NCBI RefSeq assembly: GCF_016583835.1
Contig: NZ_NRRW01000025.1
Location: 1 to 54,628, forward strand
Length of the DNA stretch: 54,628 bases
Source: Thiococcus pfennigii
GTDB taxonomy: Bacteria; Pseudomonadota; Gammaproteobacteria; Chromatiales; Chromatiaceae
Direction: 5' to 3'
The notes under the pieces are model-generated. The model was not told the origin of the DNA. It worked only from the letters and a program-made list of their open reading frames with translations, and did no database searches. Position numbers and translations under genes: made by a program. Shown here piece by piece: positions 53,538 through 54,628 of this stretch (the stretch's first letter is position 1; the number at the start of each line of letters is the position of its first letter).

Positions 53538-53929
53538 TCGCTTTGGACACCAATCTCCTCATTCGATTGGTGGTTGATGATAACGCGGCGCAAAGCGACC
53601 TCGCCGAACGCTTGGTGCGCGACCACCGGGTCTTTATCAGCAAGACCGTGCTGCTGGAATCCGAATGGGTGCTGCGGCACAGTTACCGCTTTGATCGTCA
53701 GCTCATCGCCCGGTTTCTGAAGCGGATTTTCGAGCCGTGGAACACAGTGATCGAAAATTCCGAACAGGTTGCCAAGGCCATCGAATGGTATGAAGCGGGC
53801 AGTGATTTTGCCGATGCCATGCATCTGGCCAGTAGCGGCACCGCGACGCTGCACACCCTTGATCGCAGATTTTGCAAAGCCGCGCGGGAAGCCGGTATCG
53901 CGCCGGAGGTGCGGGTTTGGGAGGTCTGA
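53534..53929 (+). CDS. PIN-domain toxin (VapC-like)
   Basis: This 131-aa PIN ribonuclease has acidic site residues Asp5 (IALDTNLLIR), Glu42/Glu44 (LLESEWVL), Asp94 (SDFADAMHLA) and Asp110 (HTLDRRF). VapC toxins cleave tRNA or rRNA when not held by the antitoxin. The ATG overlaps the antitoxin stop, which fixes the start. The pair forms a type II toxin-antitoxin operon. Confidence 0.9.
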   Translation: MIALDTNLLIRLVVDDNAAQSDLAERLVRDHRVFISKTVLLESEWVLRHSYRFDRQLIARFLKRIFEPWNTVIENSEQVAKAIEWYEAGSDFADAMHLASSGTATLHTLDRRFCKAAREAGIAPEVRVWEV

Positions 53930-54254
53930 CCCTAAAAACGGCAGTTGACCGCTTCATGATGGATTCAAGTCGCTGAAGCCGCGCTTTCGACTTCCGTGCT
54001 GACTTTTCGCCAGGACGGCCAATAAATCAGCGTCTCCCTAGGTGAAGGCCGCTAGGACGCCCGATGCGTAAGCGTCGAGGCCGCCAACGCGAAGGGCCAC
54101 GGCACCGTGCGTCATTTCATCACCATCGCCTACCTCGTGGTCGGTAGGCTCAGCTCACCCACTTACCCGCCTCACCGTTCGACCTGAAACAGGCTCCCAA
54201 CGCGTTTCGCCTGGCCGCGTAGCCACCGTACACCACCACGCTAAACGTAATAGA
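53930..54254. other. intergenic region between the toxin gene and the CRISPR-like repeats
   Basis: I see no supported gene. A short frame near 54085-54185 (NAKGHGTVRHFITIAYLVVG) has protein-like composition but no start signal or family, and may be a remnant. Confidence 0.35.
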
Positions 54255-54438
54255 GCCTCAATGAGGCCGCGGCGAATCGCCGCGGAATTCAGGGCGCTGT
54301 GAATCTGCCGCCCGGTCAGCCGCATGCCGCTTCAATGAGGCCGCGGCGAATCGCCGCGGAATTCGCCGAACCAACGGTGTCCGGTCCCAAAAGCCAGGAC
54401 CTGTTGAATGAGGTCCCCTCTCGGGGACCTGGCACGCC
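54255..54438 (-). CRISPR. short CRISPR-like array, 36-nt repeats and 38-nt spacers
   Basis: Repeat copies at 54255-54290 and 54329-54364 differ at one base in 36. A third, diverged copy at 54403-54438 keeps the exact 74-base period. Spacers are 54291-54328 and 54365-54402, both 38 nt and unrelated. Each repeat contains a hairpin (CCGCGGCG/CGCCGCGG). In copy three the stem is different but still pairs (GGTCCCC/GGGGACC). On the minus strand the repeat ends in CTCATTGAAGC, like the 8-nt 5' handle of many Cas6-processed crRNAs, so I orient it minus. Confidence 0.6.
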
Positions 54439-54614
54439 GTAGGCGAGCGCGGCACGTCTCCGGGTGGTTTTTCGACCCGCAGTGGATTGAGAGCCTCTGA
54501 AGGGGCGATCGAGAAACGCAAAAAAATCTCGCCATTCGAGCAAAAAAGACTTGACAAGAGGTCTCCAATGAGGTCGCGCTGTGTATTGTAAAACAATCAC
54601 TTAGCGAGACTCAT

Positions 54615-54628
54615 ATGATCCTCGGTCG
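54615..54628 (+). CDS. possible gene start cut by the window edge
   Basis: An ATG at 54615 opens MILGR and runs off the window. The 130 bases before it are AT-rich (A-runs, TTGACA at 54551-54556), unlike the rest of the window, as expected for a promoter or CRISPR leader. The N-terminus would suit several families, including Cas6-type RAMP proteins, but five residues prove nothing. Confidence 0.25.

Overview
The window is GC-rich, densely coded chromosomal DNA from a gammaproteobacterium. The gene pairs mutY-yggX, rppH-ptsP, divergent metR/metE and adjacent yraN/dolP/rsmI are gammaproteobacterial arrangements. The heterodimeric bacterioferritin, ornithine-lipid genes and abundant 'taggtcgggtta' intergenic repeats suggest Chromatiales (a Chromatiaceae-like purple sulfur bacterium). 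No photosynthesis gene is present, so that placement is inference.

Layout. 0-4.4 kb is metal homeostasis: bfd, two complementary bacterioferritin subunits, a Cu(I) P-type ATPase and hemP, with Fur-box-like sites. A four-copy 136-bp tandem REP-like array follows, then srkA, trmB, thiG, thiS, a long-chain acyl-CoA synthetase and a second repeat island. 10.7-15.4 kb holds tRNA-Gly(CCC), an AsmA-family gene, mutY, yggX and tRNA-Phe(GAA) with promoter and terminator. 15.4-19.6 kb has a broken Lrp/AsnC-type RAM gene, an XRE regulator, a cobalamin riboswitch with btuB, and an orphan lipoprotein. 19.6-27.7 kb is a minus-strand block: a VTT membrane protein, polysaccharide deacetylase, GT4 glycosyltransferase, sulfotransferase and two tandem paralogous radical SAM proteins. 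This is the best candidate for an undescribed pathway. 27.9-33.6 kb has a decayed queH, a YgiW-like protein, metR/metE and a 5'-truncated unknown gene. 34.1-38.2 kb is a compact lipid operon (HAD phosphatase, OlsB-like, OlsA/PlsC-like, GT4, PAP2). 38.4-49 kb holds rppH, ptsP, a MITE-like element, more repeats, dolP, yraN, rsmI, aceA, a UbiA-family enzyme and selO. 49.1-53.1 kb encodes a FIST-domain sensor and a PAS/GGDEF/EAL protein. The right end has an AbrB/PIN toxin-antitoxin pair and a short CRISPR-like array next to a possible gene start cut by the window edge.

How the parts work together. Iron storage and release (bfr pair, bfd), haem uptake (hemP) and Fe-S protection (yggX) form an iron theme. 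B12 appears as riboswitch-controlled uptake beside a B12-independent methionine synthase. Two separate blocks look devoted to envelope lipid or glycan chemistry. Noncoding space is dominated by several families of short palindromes, most carrying a GTAG tetranucleotide at one foot. In three places they, or a MITE, directly abut or alter gene ends (srkA, ptsP, the 33.5-kb gene).
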